Part shown: one piece after another, positions 9,295 to 19,032 of the stretch
Position numbering within the stretch: the stretch's first letter is position 1
Layout: each line of letters begins with the position of its first letter
Assembly (NCBI RefSeq): GCF_019145435.1
Contig: NZ_JAHSTS010000003.1
Span: 1-64,000, forward strand
Direction: 5' to 3'
DNA from: Pseudomonas ekonensis
GTDB lineage: Bacteria > Pseudomonadota > Gammaproteobacteria > Pseudomonadales > Pseudomonadaceae
Length of the DNA: 64,000 bases
Program-made: the position numbers and the translations under genes
The notes under the pieces: model-generated
The model's input: only the letters and a program-made list of their open reading frames with translations
Database searches by the model: none
Told to the model about the DNA's origin: nothing

Positions 9295-9341
9295 ATACAG
9301 GTACAGTTTTAAATAATCCATAACTGAACCAGTACAATTCA
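9295..9341 (+). promoter_or_regulatory. Operator-like motif pair before the second DUF1127 gene
   Basis: ACAGGTACAGTTT (9297-9309) is identical to the 13-mer at 8782-8794. It is followed by ACCAGTACAATT (9328-9339), which matches the reverse complement of the 8707-8719 element in its ACCAGTACA core. The pair lies about 75-120 bp before the gene, at promoter distance. Confidence 0.6.
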
Positions 9342-9415
9342 GCTTCGGTGTGTCTGCTCCATTCACGCCACTCGGTTCAACATGACCTCCTCTCCCGCCG
9401 CCAAAGGAACAGGTC

Positions 9416-9622
9416 ATGAATGAGTTACAGGAAGTATCCAAAGCACAGCGCCGGCCCTGCGCGCAACGTCCGTTTGCGCGGCTGCTCAATAAGCTGCTGC
9501 AAGGGCTGGAACGCGCCAGAACCCGGCGCCTGCTGGCCGGGCTCGATGGCCGGGATCTCGCCGACCTGGGCCTCAGCCACGCCGAGCGGCTGAATGAAAT
9601 GGATAAGCCCTTCTGGCGCTAG
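9416..9622 (+). CDS. DUF1127 small protein (paralogue)
   Basis: This 68-aa basic protein has a DUF1127 domain across its second half, with LLAGLDGRDLADLGLSHAER followed by MDKPFWR. It is a diverged duplicate of the gene at 8946: same length class, same C-terminal KPFWR and same spacing of the LxGLD/LxDLG pattern. AAAGGA lies about 8 bases before the ATG at 9416. The shared upstream 13-mer suggests common regulation. Its function is unknown. Confidence 0.85.
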   Translation: MNELQEVSKAQRRPCAQRPFARLLNKLLQGLERARTRRLLAGLDGRDLADLGLSHAERLNEMDKPFWR

Positions 9623-9756
9623 CACTCTGCCCACTGGGCGAATCCGGTGCGCCAGCCTAATATCCACGCAGAACGTGGCGAATGCTGTGCGATCGGCGTC
9701 TGACCCCCAGACACCGTGCCACCTCTCAATACGGTTTAATCCACAGGAGTTCTCCC

Positions 9757-10074
9757 ATGTCCCCTCTTCGCCTGCTCAGCGCTGCCGCCCTGCTGGCCGT
9801 CGCCGCCAATGCCAGCGCCACCAGCTTCATCGTCACCACCGATGCCGTGGTCGGCGCACTCAAGTCCTCCTCCGACGCCACCTCCGACGTCACTTCGTCC
9901 TTTCGCGACGACAAGATCGTCCTGGCCGCCCGTGACGACGCCGCCAGCTTCGTGGCCAGCGAAGGCGACATCCGCGGCGTGAAGCTGGAAAGCGCCCTGG
10001 ACCACATCCGCCACCAGGCACCGCAACTGAACGCCACCGACGCGCAGCTGGCCCAGGCCATCCTGACCCTCTGA
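9757..10074 (+). CDS. DUF2388 exported protein, copy 1
   Basis: This 105-aa protein has a cleavable signal peptide (MSPLRLLSAAALLAVAANASA) and a DUF2388 body. The core AARDDAASFVASEGDIRG is followed by LESALDHIRHQ and a C-terminal AQAILTL. AGGA lies about 9 bases before the ATG at 9757. Two paralogues follow directly on the same strand, then a DUF4105 gene, so the four are probably one operon. The family is essentially Pseudomonas-specific and functionally uncharacterised; a periplasmic location is inferred from the signal peptide. Confidence 0.87.
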   Translation: MSPLRLLSAAALLAVAANASATSFIVTTDAVVGALKSSSDATSDVTSSFRDDKIVLAARDDAASFVASEGDIRGVKLESALDHIRHQAPQLNATDAQLAQAILTL

Positions 10075-10179
10075 ATCCGTTGCATCATGGGACACGCCAG
10101 CCGTGTCCCGATGTTTCGGCGCTGGCTCTGGCCCGGGCGTTGCGTTAGCCTTCGGGCTCTTCAACCGCAGTCGAGCCCC

Positions 10180-10488
10180 ATGCGTTCTCTTGCCAATCTG
10201 CTTGTCCCCTCCGTCCTGACGGCAGCCTGCTGGGCCCCACCGGCCAACGCCTTCGATGTGTCCACGCAGAACACCGTGGTCAGCGTCTACGCCACCGGCA
10301 TGGTGTCTTCCGCGCCGTTCGACCGTAAACTGCTGCTCGCCGCGCACGACGATGCCGCGGCCTTCGTTGCCAGTGACGGCGAACTGCTAGGCGCCCGGCT
10401 GGAATCCGCACTGCATTACCTGCGCAAATCCCGGCCCAAACTTCATGTCAGTGACCTTGAACTGGCACAGGCAATTCTCGTCCAATAG
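10180..10488 (+). CDS. DUF2388 exported protein, copy 2
   Basis: This 102-aa protein has a signal peptide ending near PPANAFD and the DUF2388 core AAHDDAAAFVASDGELLGARLESAL, ending in ELAQAILVQ. It is the most diverged of the three copies: GELLG replaces GDIRG. No clear Shine-Dalgarno precedes the ATG at 10180; the start is set by the signal peptide. It lies between copies 1 and 3 of the same family. Its function is unknown. Confidence 0.83.
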   Translation: MRSLANLLVPSVLTAACWAPPANAFDVSTQNTVVSVYATGMVSSAPFDRKLLLAAHDDAAAFVASDGELLGARLESALHYLRKSRPKLHVSDLELAQAILVQ

Positions 10489-10515
10489 TCATTCATGTCC
10501 TTTCGGAGTCGTTCC

Positions 10516-10836
10516 ATGCGTAGCCCGCTGATTGCTGCCGCCCTTGGCCTGCTGTTGTTGGCCGATATGGCCCAGGCGCACACCCTGGTAGCCACCAGTA
10601 ACATCATTGTCCGCGCCTCCCAGCGCACCATCGATTTCACCTCTGACACCACCACGTCGATCCGCGATTCGAAGATCATCCGCGAAGCCCATGACGACGC
10701 CGCCAGCTTCGTCGCCAGCAACGGCGACATCCGTGGCGCGCACCTGGAAGCCGCACTCAATACCTTGCGCACCCGCGTTCCGGAAGCCCGTGACGCCAGC
10801 GACCAGGTCCTGGCCGAAGCCATCCTCGCACTGTGA
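10516..10836 (+). CDS. DUF2388 exported protein, copy 3
   Basis: This 106-aa protein has a signal peptide (IAAALGLLLLADMAQA) followed by the DUF2388 body with EAHDDAASFVASNGDIRG and LEAALNTLR, ending in LAEAILAL. The ATG at 10516 has GGAG 7 bases upstream; an in-frame ATG at 10495 is less likely. Its TGA stop overlaps the GTG start of the DUF4105 gene (GTGA), so the two are translationally coupled. That is the strongest evidence that the family works with the DUF4105 protein. Confidence 0.87.
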   Translation: MRSPLIAAALGLLLLADMAQAHTLVATSNIIVRASQRTIDFTSDTTTSIRDSKIIREAHDDAASFVASNGDIRGAHLEAALNTLRTRVPEARDASDQVLAEAILAL

Positions 10837-12794
10837 AGTCACTCGGCACCTGGCTGCTGGCCGGGGCGCTGTTGCTGACCGGCCACAGCGCCCACGCCGG
10901 CCTGCAACTGCGGCTCAAGACCGACGGCCTGAGCCCCGCCCAACAACAAGCCAGCCAGGCGCTGCTCGATGAAGCCATGCAGGCGCTGCCGCCCAGCTTC
11001 ATCGAACGGCTGGACCGGCGGATCGACGTCGGCTGGACCGACGACATGCCTGGCAACGCCTACGGCCAGGCCACGCTGGTGGCCGAACTGGACCTGAACC
11101 GTAAACTGCTGGCGGGCCTCGCCGACGGCAGTGCCGCCAAGGAAAAGACCGGCCGTCCCCACGGCACCGTCCGCCAGGAACTGCTGGCCACGGTGCTGCA
11201 CGAAATCACCCATATCTACGACCGTGCCCGGCTGTGGCCCGCCGCCGAACGCACGCTGATCCAGCGCTGCACCCGGCGCAACGACAGCAGCGGCCTGGTC
11301 GGCCTCCCCGATGAATGCCGCGGCCAGAACGGCCGCCGCTTCACCTTGAGCGACGATCCCCGCCTGCTGGATCTCGCCGGCTGGCAGCAATACGTCGGCC
11401 GCCGCGGCGAGCGCGAGCAACACAACCGGCAGATCGCCCGCAGCCCGGACCTGTACGAGACCTCCAGCCCCAAGGAGTTCGTCGCGGTCAACATGGAGTA
11501 CTTCCTCCTCGACCCGAGCTATGCCTGCCGCCGCCCCGCACTGTACCGCTACTACAAGGAACACTTCGGCTGGGCGCCGCCCGCCAGGGACACGTGCGCC
11601 AAGACCTTCGCCTTCCTCAATGCCGGCAACGACTTCGCCAAGCAGCCGCTGGGCCAGGTCGACCCGGAACGGGTCTACGCCGTCGACTACCTGCTGGCCG
11701 AGGCCAACCAGAACTGGGTCAGCCGCTGGGGCCACAGCATGCTGCGCCTGGTGATCTGCGCACCCGGTCGGCCCCGCGGCCCGGACTGCCGGCTGGACCT
11801 GGACCAGCACCTGGTGCTGTCGTACCGCGCCTTCGTCGGCGACGTGCAACTGTCGAGCTGGGATGGTCTGGTGGGCAAATACCCGTCGCGGCTGTTCGTG
11901 CTGCCGCTGGCGCAGGTGATCGACGAATACACCAAGACCGAACTGCGCAGCCTGGCCTCGGTGCCGCTGAACCTGTCGCGCAGCGAAATCGAAGACGTGG
12001 TCGAGCACGCCGCCGAGATGCACTGGAGCTACGACGGCAACTACTTCTTCCTGTCCAACAACTGCGCGGTGGAAAGCCTGAAACTGCTGCGCAGCGGCAG
12101 CCACAACGCCCAGCTCACCGGCCTGGACAGCATCATGCCCAACGGCCTGCTGGAAGTGCTCAAGGGGCGGGGCCTGGCAGACACCCGTGTGCTCGACGAC
12201 CCCAAGGAAGCCCTGCGCCTGGGCTATCGCTTCGACTCGTTCCGCGAGCGCTATCAGGCGATGTTCGATGTCTTGAAGAAACAGTTGCCGATCCCGCAGA
12301 CCACCGTCGAAGACTGGCTGTCGCTGTCCGCCGAAGAACGCCGGCCATGGTTCGAGCGCGCCGACCTGCGCACCAGCGCCGCGTTGCTGCTGCTGGAGCA
12401 GGCCAGTTTCCGCCGCCAGTTGCTGCTGGCCCAGGATGAGGTGAAGCAGCGCTATCTCGGTGCCCGGGAACTGGAGAACGGCGGCATGGAAAAGGCCAAC
12501 GCCACCCTGCAGCAGATCCTCGCCAACAGCGGCTTCCTCAGCCGTCCGGCGGAACTGCTCGACTCCCGAGGCTACGGCCTGCCGCAGCCGAGCGAGTTCA
12601 GCCGGCTGGAGGCCGAAAGCAGCCAGCGCCAAAAGCAGCTGCTGGCGCTGAGCGGTGACCTGGACAAGGAAGTGCGGGCCTTGCTGGAGCCCAAGCGCGC
12701 TGCGGAGATCGCGGCCAGCGAGGCCAATGTGAAGCAGATCGGCGAGCATCTGCGCAAACTGCACAAGGCAGCGGGCGGGCTGGAGTTGCCTTGA
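10833..12794 (+). CDS. DUF4105 (Lnb-type periplasmic domain) protein with N-terminal HExxH motif
   Basis: This 653-aa exported protein has a signal peptide at residues 1-22 (ending GHSAHA). An N-terminal region (about 30-270) contains HEITH at 123-127, the zinc-metallopeptidase pattern. The DUF4105 domain (about 275-450) has WGHS at 299-302 and NNC with Cys411. The C-terminal 200 residues are helical and charged. The GTG start overlaps the preceding DUF2388 stop. DUF4105 is, as I recall, the domain of the Bacteroides lipoprotein N-acyltransferase Lnb, where a conserved His and Cys act in catalysis; H301 and C411 fit such a pair. No activity is known to me for the Pseudomonas protein. It could also be a peptidase. 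Confidence 0.85.
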   Translation: MKSLGTWLLAGALLLTGHSAHAGLQLRLKTDGLSPAQQQASQALLDEAMQALPPSFIERLDRRIDVGWTDDMPGNAYGQATLVAELDLNRKLLAGLADGSAAKEKTGRPHGTVRQELLATVLHEITHIYDRARLWPAAERTLIQRCTRRNDSSGLVGLPDECRGQNGRRFTLSDDPRLLDLAGWQQYVGRRGEREQHNRQIARSPDLYETSSPKEFVAVNMEYFLLDPSYACRRPALYRYYKEHFGWAPPARDTCAKTFAFLNAGNDFAKQPLGQVDPERVYAVDYLLAEANQNWVSRWGHSMLRLVICAPGRPRGPDCRLDLDQHLVLSYRAFVGDVQLSSWDGLVGKYPSRLFVLPLAQVIDEYTKTELRSLASVPLNLSRSEIEDVVEHAAEMHWSYDGNYFFLSNNCAVESLKLLRSGSHNAQLTGLDSIMPNGLLEVLKGRGLADTRVLDDPKEALRLGYRFDSFRERYQAMFDVLKKQLPIPQTTVEDWLSLSAEERRPWFERADLRTSAALLLLEQASFRRQLLLAQDEVKQRYLGARELENGGMEKANATLQQILANSGFLSRPAELLDSRGYGLPQPSEFSRLEAESSQRQKQLLALSGDLDKEVRALLEPKRAAEIAASEANVKQIGEHLRKLHKAAGGLELP

Positions 12795-12824
12795 CTGGCC
12801 TCGCGCCTGGCCGAACGGAAAAAT

Positions 12825-12856
12825 GGGATCCGGAGCTTGGCCCCGGATCCCTTTTT
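12825..12856 (+). terminator. Terminator after the DUF4105 gene
   Basis: The stem GGGATCCGG / CCGGATCCC is followed by TTTTT. It lies between the convergent DUF4105 and trpA genes and may serve both strands. Confidence 0.85.
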
Positions 12857-12903
12857 ATTGCCTGATCAGACGATGAGCGCCCCCTCTACCGGGAGCCTTT
12901 CCC

Positions 12904-13715
12904 TCAACGGATGCGCGCCTTGCGCACGCCTTCGGCCAGCGAAGCGCACAAGCCCAGCACACCGTCGACCGCCTGCGTCGGCGTCTGCGCATTGGCGATG
13001 TGGTCGATCAGCGCCGACCCCACCACGACACCGTCGGCCAGGCGCGCGATGGATGCCGCCTGCTCCGGGGTACGGATGCCGAAACCGATGCTGATCGGCA
13101 GGTCGGTGTGGCGACGCAGGCGCGCCACCGCTTCTTCGACATGCTCCAGCGTCGCGGCGCCGGCACCGGTCACGCCGGCCACCGACACGTAGTAGACGAA
13201 GCCGGAGCTGCCGTTGAGCACCTTCGGCAGGCGCGCGTCGTCGGTGGTCGGGGTGGTCAGGCGGATGAAGTCCAGGCCTGCCGCCTGCGCCGGGTCGCAC
13301 AGTTCGGCGTTGTGCTCGGGCGGCATGTCGACCACGATCAGGCCGTCGACGCCGGCCTCGTTGGCGTCGCTGATGAAGCGCTCCACGCCGTATTTGTGGA
13401 TCGGGTTGAAGTAGCCCATCAGCACCAGCGGCGTGTCGCTGTTGCCCTGGCGGAACTCGCGCACCATCTGCAGGGTTTTCGCCAGGTTCTGCTTGGCGCC
13501 CAGCGCACGGATGTTGGCCAGCTGGATCGCCGGGCCGTCGGCCATCGGGTCGGTGAACGGCATGCCCAGCTCGATCACGTCGGCGCCGGCGGCCGGCAGG
13601 CCCTTGAGGATCGCCAGCGAGGTGTCGTAGTCCGGGTCGCCGGCGGTGATGAAGGTCACCAGCGCGGCGCGGTTTTCCTGCTTGAGGGCGGCAAAACGGG
13701 TTTGCAGGCGGCTCA

Positions 13716-13716
<1 letters not shown>
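12904..13716 (-). CDS. trpA: Tryptophan synthase alpha chain
   Basis: This 270-aa TIM-barrel enzyme cleaves indole-3-glycerol phosphate to indole and glyceraldehyde 3-phosphate, passing indole to TrpB. Family signatures include [17 protein letters not shown] (with the catalytic Asp) and [11 protein letters not shown] near the flexible loop; the catalytic Glu lies in VIELGMPF. The ATG at 13716 shares one base with the trpB stop (TGATG), giving tight coupling. An upstream in-frame extension inside trpB is rejected. Confidence 0.97.
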
Positions 13717-15061
<1,345 letters not shown>

Positions 15062-15979
15062 ATGAGCCATGACCTCCCCCCGCTGAACGCCCTGCGCGCC
15101 TTCGAGGCCACTGCCCGGCTGAACAGCGTCAGCCAGGCCGCCGAGCAGCTGCACGTCACTCACGGCGCCGTCAGCCGCCAGCTCAAGGTGTTGGAAGAGC
15201 ACTTGGGCGTGAGCCTGTTCGTCAAGGAAGGGCGCGGCCTGAAACTCACAGATGCCGGCGTCCGGCTGCGGGACGCCAGCGGCGAAGCCTTCGAGCGGCT
15301 GCGCAACGTGTGCGCCGAACTCAGCCAGAGCACCGCCGACGCACCGTTCGTGCTCGGCTGCTCCGGCAGCCTGCTGGCACGTTGGTTCATTCCGCGGCTG
15401 GGACGGCTGAACGCGGATCTTCCGGACTTGCGCCTGCACCTGTCGGCCGGCGAAGGCGACCTCGACCCCCGGCGCCCCGGCCTCGACGCCCTGCTGCTGT
15501 TCGCCGAGCCGCCGTGGCCGGCGGACATGCAGGTCTACGAGCTGGCCGCCGAGCGCATCGGCCCGGTCATGAGCCCGCTGTTCAGCGGCGCCGCCAGGCT
15601 GCAAGGCGCACCGGCCGAGGCCCTGCTGGGCGAGCCGTTGCTGCACACCACCTCACGTCCGCAGGCCTGGCCGGCCTGGGCACGGCAAAGCCGCCTCGAC
15701 GCCAAGGCGCTGAAGCTGGGGCAAGGTTTCGAGCATCTGTATTACTTGCTGGAGGCGGCGGTCGCCGGCCTCGGCGTCGCCATCGCACCGGAACCGCTGG
15801 TGGCGGAAGACTTGAGGGCCGGGCGCCTGATCGCGCCGTGGGGCTTTTGCGAAACCCCGGCGCGACTGGCCCTGTGGCTGCCCAAGCGCGCCGCCGACGG
15901 GCGCGCCCGGCAATTGGCGCAGTGGCTGAAGAACGAGCTGCGCCAGCCCGATCACTCGCCGCGCTTGAACAGCAGGTAA
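15062..15979 (+). CDS. trpI: LysR-family transcriptional activator of trpBA
   Basis: This 305-aa LysR regulator has an N-terminal winged helix ([20 protein letters not shown], about residues 8-65) and an effector domain. It is divergent from trpBA, and TrpI is the established indoleglycerol-phosphate-responsive activator there. The ATG at 15062 begins the conserved [15 protein letters not shown]. Its 3' end overlaps the convergent DUF883 gene by 28 bp, an unusually tight tail-to-tail arrangement. Confidence 0.95.
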   Translation: MSHDLPPLNALRAFEATARLNSVSQAAEQLHVTHGAVSRQLKVLEEHLGVSLFVKEGRGLKLTDAGVRLRDASGEAFERLRNVCAELSQSTADAPFVLGCSGSLLARWFIPRLGRLNADLPDLRLHLSAGEGDLDPRRPGLDALLLFAEPPWPADMQVYELAAERIGPVMSPLFSGAARLQGAPAEALLGEPLLHTTSRPQAWPAWARQSRLDAKALKLGQGFEHLYYLLEAAVAGLGVAIAPEPLVAEDLRAGRLIAPWGFCETPARLALWLPKRAADGRARQLAQWLKNELRQPDHSPRLNSR

Positions 15980-16278
15980 GCGGCGAGCAGGCCCAATGCG
16001 CCGACCGCCACACCGGCGGTCGTCCAGGGATGCTCCTGCGCGTAGTCGCGGGTGGCGATCCCGGTCTCGCGGGTCTTGGTCTTGACCTCTTCATAGGCGT
16101 CGCTGAGCAGGCTGCGCGAGTGCCGCAACGCACTTTCGGCATTGCCCTTGAGTGCCTTGAGGGTCTTGCGCGACTCGTCCGAAGCGTCGTCCTTCAGGCT
16201 CTCCAGCGACTTGAGCAGACTCTCGATCTCGGCTTCCATGCTTTGCAGCGAAGCTTTGCGTAACGAGGTGTTGGCCAT
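15952..16278 (-). CDS. DUF883 (ElaB/YqjD-like) membrane-anchored protein
   Basis: This 108-aa protein has a helical, coiled-coil-prone N-terminal region ([20 protein letters not shown]) and a single C-terminal membrane helix ([21 protein letters not shown]). This is the architecture of ElaB/YqjD/YgaM proteins, which anchor to the inner membrane and in E. coli bind stationary-phase ribosomes. The ATG at 16278 has GGAGAA upstream. It is transcribed convergently with trpI, and the two genes' 3' ends overlap. The role here is inferred from the family. Confidence 0.87.
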   Translation of the reverse strand: MANTSLRKASLQSMEAEIESLLKSLESLKDDASDESRKTLKALKGNAESALRHSRSLLSDAYEEVKTKTRETGIATRDYAQEHPWTTAGVAVGALGLLAAYLLFKRGE

Positions 16279-16435
16279 GGTGGTTCTCCTGCATTGGTGA
16301 GAAACGGCGTGTGATGGTTGGGACTTCGCCCGTCCCGGAAAGTGCAGAAAATCTGAGCCGACTCCCCCGCCGGCATGCCGGAACCGACACGGCAAATCGC
16401 TGCTAGGCTCAATGGCACACTTCAAGGAGAGCGCC

Positions 16436-16651
16436 ATGAGCGACCATCACACCTACAAGAAGATCGAGCTGGTCGGTTCGTCCACCAGCAGCATCGAAGA
16501 CGCCATCAACAACGCGCTGGCCGAGGCCAGCAAGAGCGTCAAGTACATGGAATGGTTCGAAGTGACCGAGACCCGCGGCCACATCAAGGACGGCAAGGCC
16601 GCCCATTTCCAGGTGACCTTAAAGGTCGGCTTCCGGATTGCCAGCAGCTGA
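16436..16651 (+). CDS. Dodecin family flavin-binding protein
   Basis: This 71-aa protein matches dodecin. The order YKKIELVGSSTSSIEDAINNAL, then VKYMEWFEVTETRGHI, then FQVTLKVGFRI gives the beta-alpha-beta-beta dodecin fold that assembles into a 12-mer storing flavin or CoA. The aromatic Trp in MEWFEVTETRG corresponds to the residue that stacks on flavin. AAGGAGA is well placed before the ATG at 16436. It appears monocistronic. Confidence 0.9.
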   Translation: MSDHHTYKKIELVGSSTSSIEDAINNALAEASKSVKYMEWFEVTETRGHIKDGKAAHFQVTLKVGFRIASS

Positions 16652-16778
16652 GTTTGGGCTACGCTTCTGAACTTGCGCGCTGGCCGAGTGCCATAGGAAT
16701 GGCAAAGCGCTACAGGGCGAGCGCACCGGACGAACGCTCCGGTGCCGTCTCTTTCGATCCGACCAGGGAGTGCAACCG

Positions 16779-17003
16779 ATGAAGAAGTTCATGTTGGCGG
16801 TAGGTTTGTTGAGCCTTGCGGGTGGCGCATTCGCTGCCGGCAAGCCGTGTGAGGAACTGAAGGCCGAGATCGCGGCCAAGCTGGATGCCAAGGGCGTTTC
16901 CGGCTATTCGCTGGAGATCGTGGACAAGGGGGCGGCGGCAGGCGGGAAGGTCGTCGGCAAATGTGAGGCCGGCGCCAAGGAAATCGTCTACAAGCGAGGC
17001 TGA
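16779..17003 (+). CDS. DUF1161 exported protein, copy 1
   Basis: This 74-aa protein has a signal peptide (MKKFMLAVGLLSLAGGAFA) and a 55-residue mature DUF1161 region with GKPCEELKAEIAAKLDAKGV, then YSLEIVDKG, then VGKCEAGAKEIVY. Two conserved Cys probably form a disulfide in the periplasm. GGGAG precedes the ATG at 16779. A paralogue with the same PCEELKAEI motif lies at 18333 beyond the luciferase-like gene. The function is unknown; the family is also found in enterobacteria. Confidence 0.85.
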   Translation: MKKFMLAVGLLSLAGGAFAAGKPCEELKAEIAAKLDAKGVSGYSLEIVDKGAAAGGKVVGKCEAGAKEIVYKRG

Positions 17004-17018
17004 CGGCGCCCGAAAATC

Positions 17019-17047
17019 AAAAGCCGACGCAATGCGTCGGCTTTTTT
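17019..17047 (+). terminator. Terminator after the first DUF1161 gene
   Basis: The stem AAGCCGACGC / GCGTCGGCTT has a 3-base loop and is followed by TTTTT. It lies between convergent genes and could also serve the luciferase-like gene. Confidence 0.88.
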
Positions 17048-17074
17048 GTGGCCTGCGTTCCCAGTGAAACGGAC

Positions 17075-18076
17075 TCAGCCCTTCATCACCTGCGCCAACA
17101 GCTCGTAGGAATGCAGGCGGTCGGCGTGCTCGTACAGATCGCAAGTGAAGATCAGCTCATCGGCCTGGGTCTGCTCGACCAGCACCTCCAGCTTCGCGCG
17201 GATCTTCTGCGGGCTGCCGACCATCGCCAGGCCGAGGAAGTCCCCCACCGCCTCGCGCTCGTGGGGCAGCCACAGGCCGTCCATGGTCTTCACCGGCGGA
17301 CGCTGCACCAGGCTTTGCCCGCGCATCAGCGCCAGGATCCGCTGGTACACCGACGTGGCCAGGTAATCGGCCTGCTCGTCGGTGTCGGCCGCCACCAGCG
17401 GCACGCCCAGCATCACGTACGGTTTGTCGAGCACCGCCGACGGCTGGAAGTGATTGCGGTAGACGCGGATCGCCTCGTGCATGTAGCGCGGGGCGAAGTG
17501 CGAAGCGAAGGCGTAAGGCAGGCCCCGCTGGCCCGCCAGTTGCGCACTGAACAGGCTGGAGCCCAGCAGCCACACCGGCACCTGGGTGCCGGTGCCCGGC
17601 ATTGCGATCACCCGTTGGTCCGGAGTGCGCGGGCCGAGGTAGCGCACCAGTTCGGCGACGTCCTCGGGAAAATCGTCGGCGCTGCCCGAACGCTCGCGGC
17701 GCAAGGCCCGGGCGGTCATCTGGTCGGAACCGGGCGCACGGCCCAGGCCCAGGTCGATCCGGCCCGGATACAGGCTCTCCAGGGTGCCGAACTGCTCGGC
17801 GATCACCAGCGGCGCATGGTTGGGCAGCATCACCCCGCCGGAGCCGACGCGGATGCTCGACGTGCCGCCCGCCAAATAGGCCAGCAGCACCGAGGTGGCG
17901 GAACTGGCGATGCCGTCCATGTTGTGGTGCTCGGCGACCCAGAACCGGGTGTAACCGAACTTCTCCACGTGCCGGGCCAGGTCCAGCGAGTTGCGCAGCG
18001 ACTGGCCGGGGCTGCCGTTCTCGCGCACCGGCACCAGATCGAGGGTGGAAAACTTTACGTCGGACAGTTGCTTCAT
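17075..18076 (-). CDS. LLM-class (luciferase-like) flavin-dependent oxidoreductase
   Basis: This 333-aa protein is a single-component-type bacterial luciferase-like monooxygenase of the YhbW/MsnO8-like group. Typical segments are [36 protein letters not shown] and [10 protein letters not shown]. Such TIM-barrel proteins use reduced FMN supplied by a partner reductase; the substrate cannot be read from sequence. The ATG at 18076 begins the conserved [16 protein letters not shown]. It lies between two DUF1161 paralogues and appears monocistronic. Confidence 0.88.
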   Translation of the reverse strand: MKQLSDVKFSTLDLVPVRENGSPGQSLRNSLDLARHVEKFGYTRFWVAEHHNMDGIASSATSVLLAYLAGGTSSIRVGSGGVMLPNHAPLVIAEQFGTLESLYPGRIDLGLGRAPGSDQMTARALRRERSGSADDFPEDVAELVRYLGPRTPDQRVIAMPGTGTQVPVWLLGSSLFSAQLAGQRGLPYAFASHFAPRYMHEAIRVYRNHFQPSAVLDKPYVMLGVPLVAADTDEQADYLATSVYQRILALMRGQSLVQRPPVKTMDGLWLPHEREAVGDFLGLAMVGSPQKIRAKLEVLVEQTQADELIFTCDLYEHADRLHSYELLAQVMKG

Positions 18077-18332
18077 AAAGTGCGTCTCCGGGTAAGGGTG
18101 CAGGTTCATCCATGCGAACGCCGGCCTGCCCCGTTCATAGGCGTGTCCTGTGCAATGAGGGCATATACCCGAGTTTCAATAGCCGACCGGAAAATTCCTA
18201 CTAAAAAAGTCAACGATTCTCATGGAGCAGAGGTTTGAGCCGGGTCAGAACCTGCCCGGCCAAACGGTGGTCGAATGGTTGACCGCAGCCTTCGCGCATC
18301 TTCGTGCGCGCTGCGTCGAGGGAGCTTCAACC

Positions 18333-18566
18333 ATGAAACGTTTTGCTGTGGCGGTGTTCGGTCTGACCCTGGCCAGCGCGGTGCTGGCCGCCCCGAAACC
18401 CTGCGAGGAACTCAAGGCCGAGATCGAAGCCAAGATCCAGGCCCAGGGCGTGACCTCCTACACCCTGGAGATTGTCACCAACGACGAAGTCCACGATCAG
18501 AACATGGTCGTCGGCTCGTGCGAAAACGGCACGAAGAAGATCATCTACCAGAAGAACGACCGCTGA
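18333..18566 (+). CDS. DUF1161 exported protein, copy 2
   Basis: This 77-aa protein has a signal peptide (MKRFAVAVFGLTLASAVLA) and a mature DUF1161 domain with PKPCEELKAEIEAKIQAQGV, YTLEIVTNDEV and VGSCENGTKKIIY. It shares the two-Cys pattern with the copy at 16779 and adds a short DEVHDQNM insertion. GAGGGAG lies before the ATG at 18333. It is separated from its paralogue by the luciferase-like gene on the other strand. Confidence 0.85.
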   Translation: MKRFAVAVFGLTLASAVLAAPKPCEELKAEIEAKIQAQGVTSYTLEIVTNDEVHDQNMVVGSCENGTKKIIYQKNDR

Positions 18567-18572
18567 TCCGGG

Positions 18573-18992
18573 CTAGATGATGCAGTTGACCTCGCGATCC
18601 TCGGCGACGATTTCCCGCTTGGCGTTGTACAGCCGGGCGCTCGGCGTGAAGGCCAGGGAGCGGCCTTCGAGCAGGTAGCGCTGGCCCGCCTCGAAATGGT
18701 CGTAGCGGATGGTCAGGTAGCACAGGCGCTCGACGGGCCCGGTCATCAGGCTGCCGCCGCCGCCGAACACTTCGAAGTCGAAGCGCACCCGCAGTTCGTG
18801 GCTGCCGGGCGTGACCTGAAAGAAGCGCCCGTCCCTCAGGCGCTGGTTGTCGAGCCGCTCGGCCATCAGCAGTTTGCCGCCGGGGGTGGGCGTCGAGAAG
18901 TCGACCCAGGCCATCGCGGGATCGACCGGCGGCATCGGCGTCTGGCAACCGGCGATCAGGCCGGCCGCCAGCAACAGCATCAACGTGCGCAT
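18573..18992 (-). CDS. Lipoprotein of unknown function (paralogue A)
   Basis: This 139-aa protein has a lipoprotein signal (MRTLMLLLAAGLIAGC, Cys16) and a mature beta-rich domain. Conserved blocks are AMAWVDFSTP, RFFQVTPGSHELRVRF, CYLTIRYDHFEAGQRYLLEG and ARLYNAKREIVAE. The same blocks occur in the gene just upstream on the same strand (19033-19455), so this is a tandem duplication. It is predicted to be anchored to a membrane. I do not recognise a function. Confidence 0.8.
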   Translation of the reverse strand: MRTLMLLLAAGLIAGCQTPMPPVDPAMAWVDFSTPTPGGKLLMAERLDNQRLRDGRFFQVTPGSHELRVRFDFEVFGGGGSLMTGPVERLCYLTIRYDHFEAGQRYLLEGRSLAFTPSARLYNAKREIVAEDREVNCII

Positions 18993-19032
18993 GATGTATG
19001 TCCGTGGATTCGGGCATCCAGCATAACGCCGA

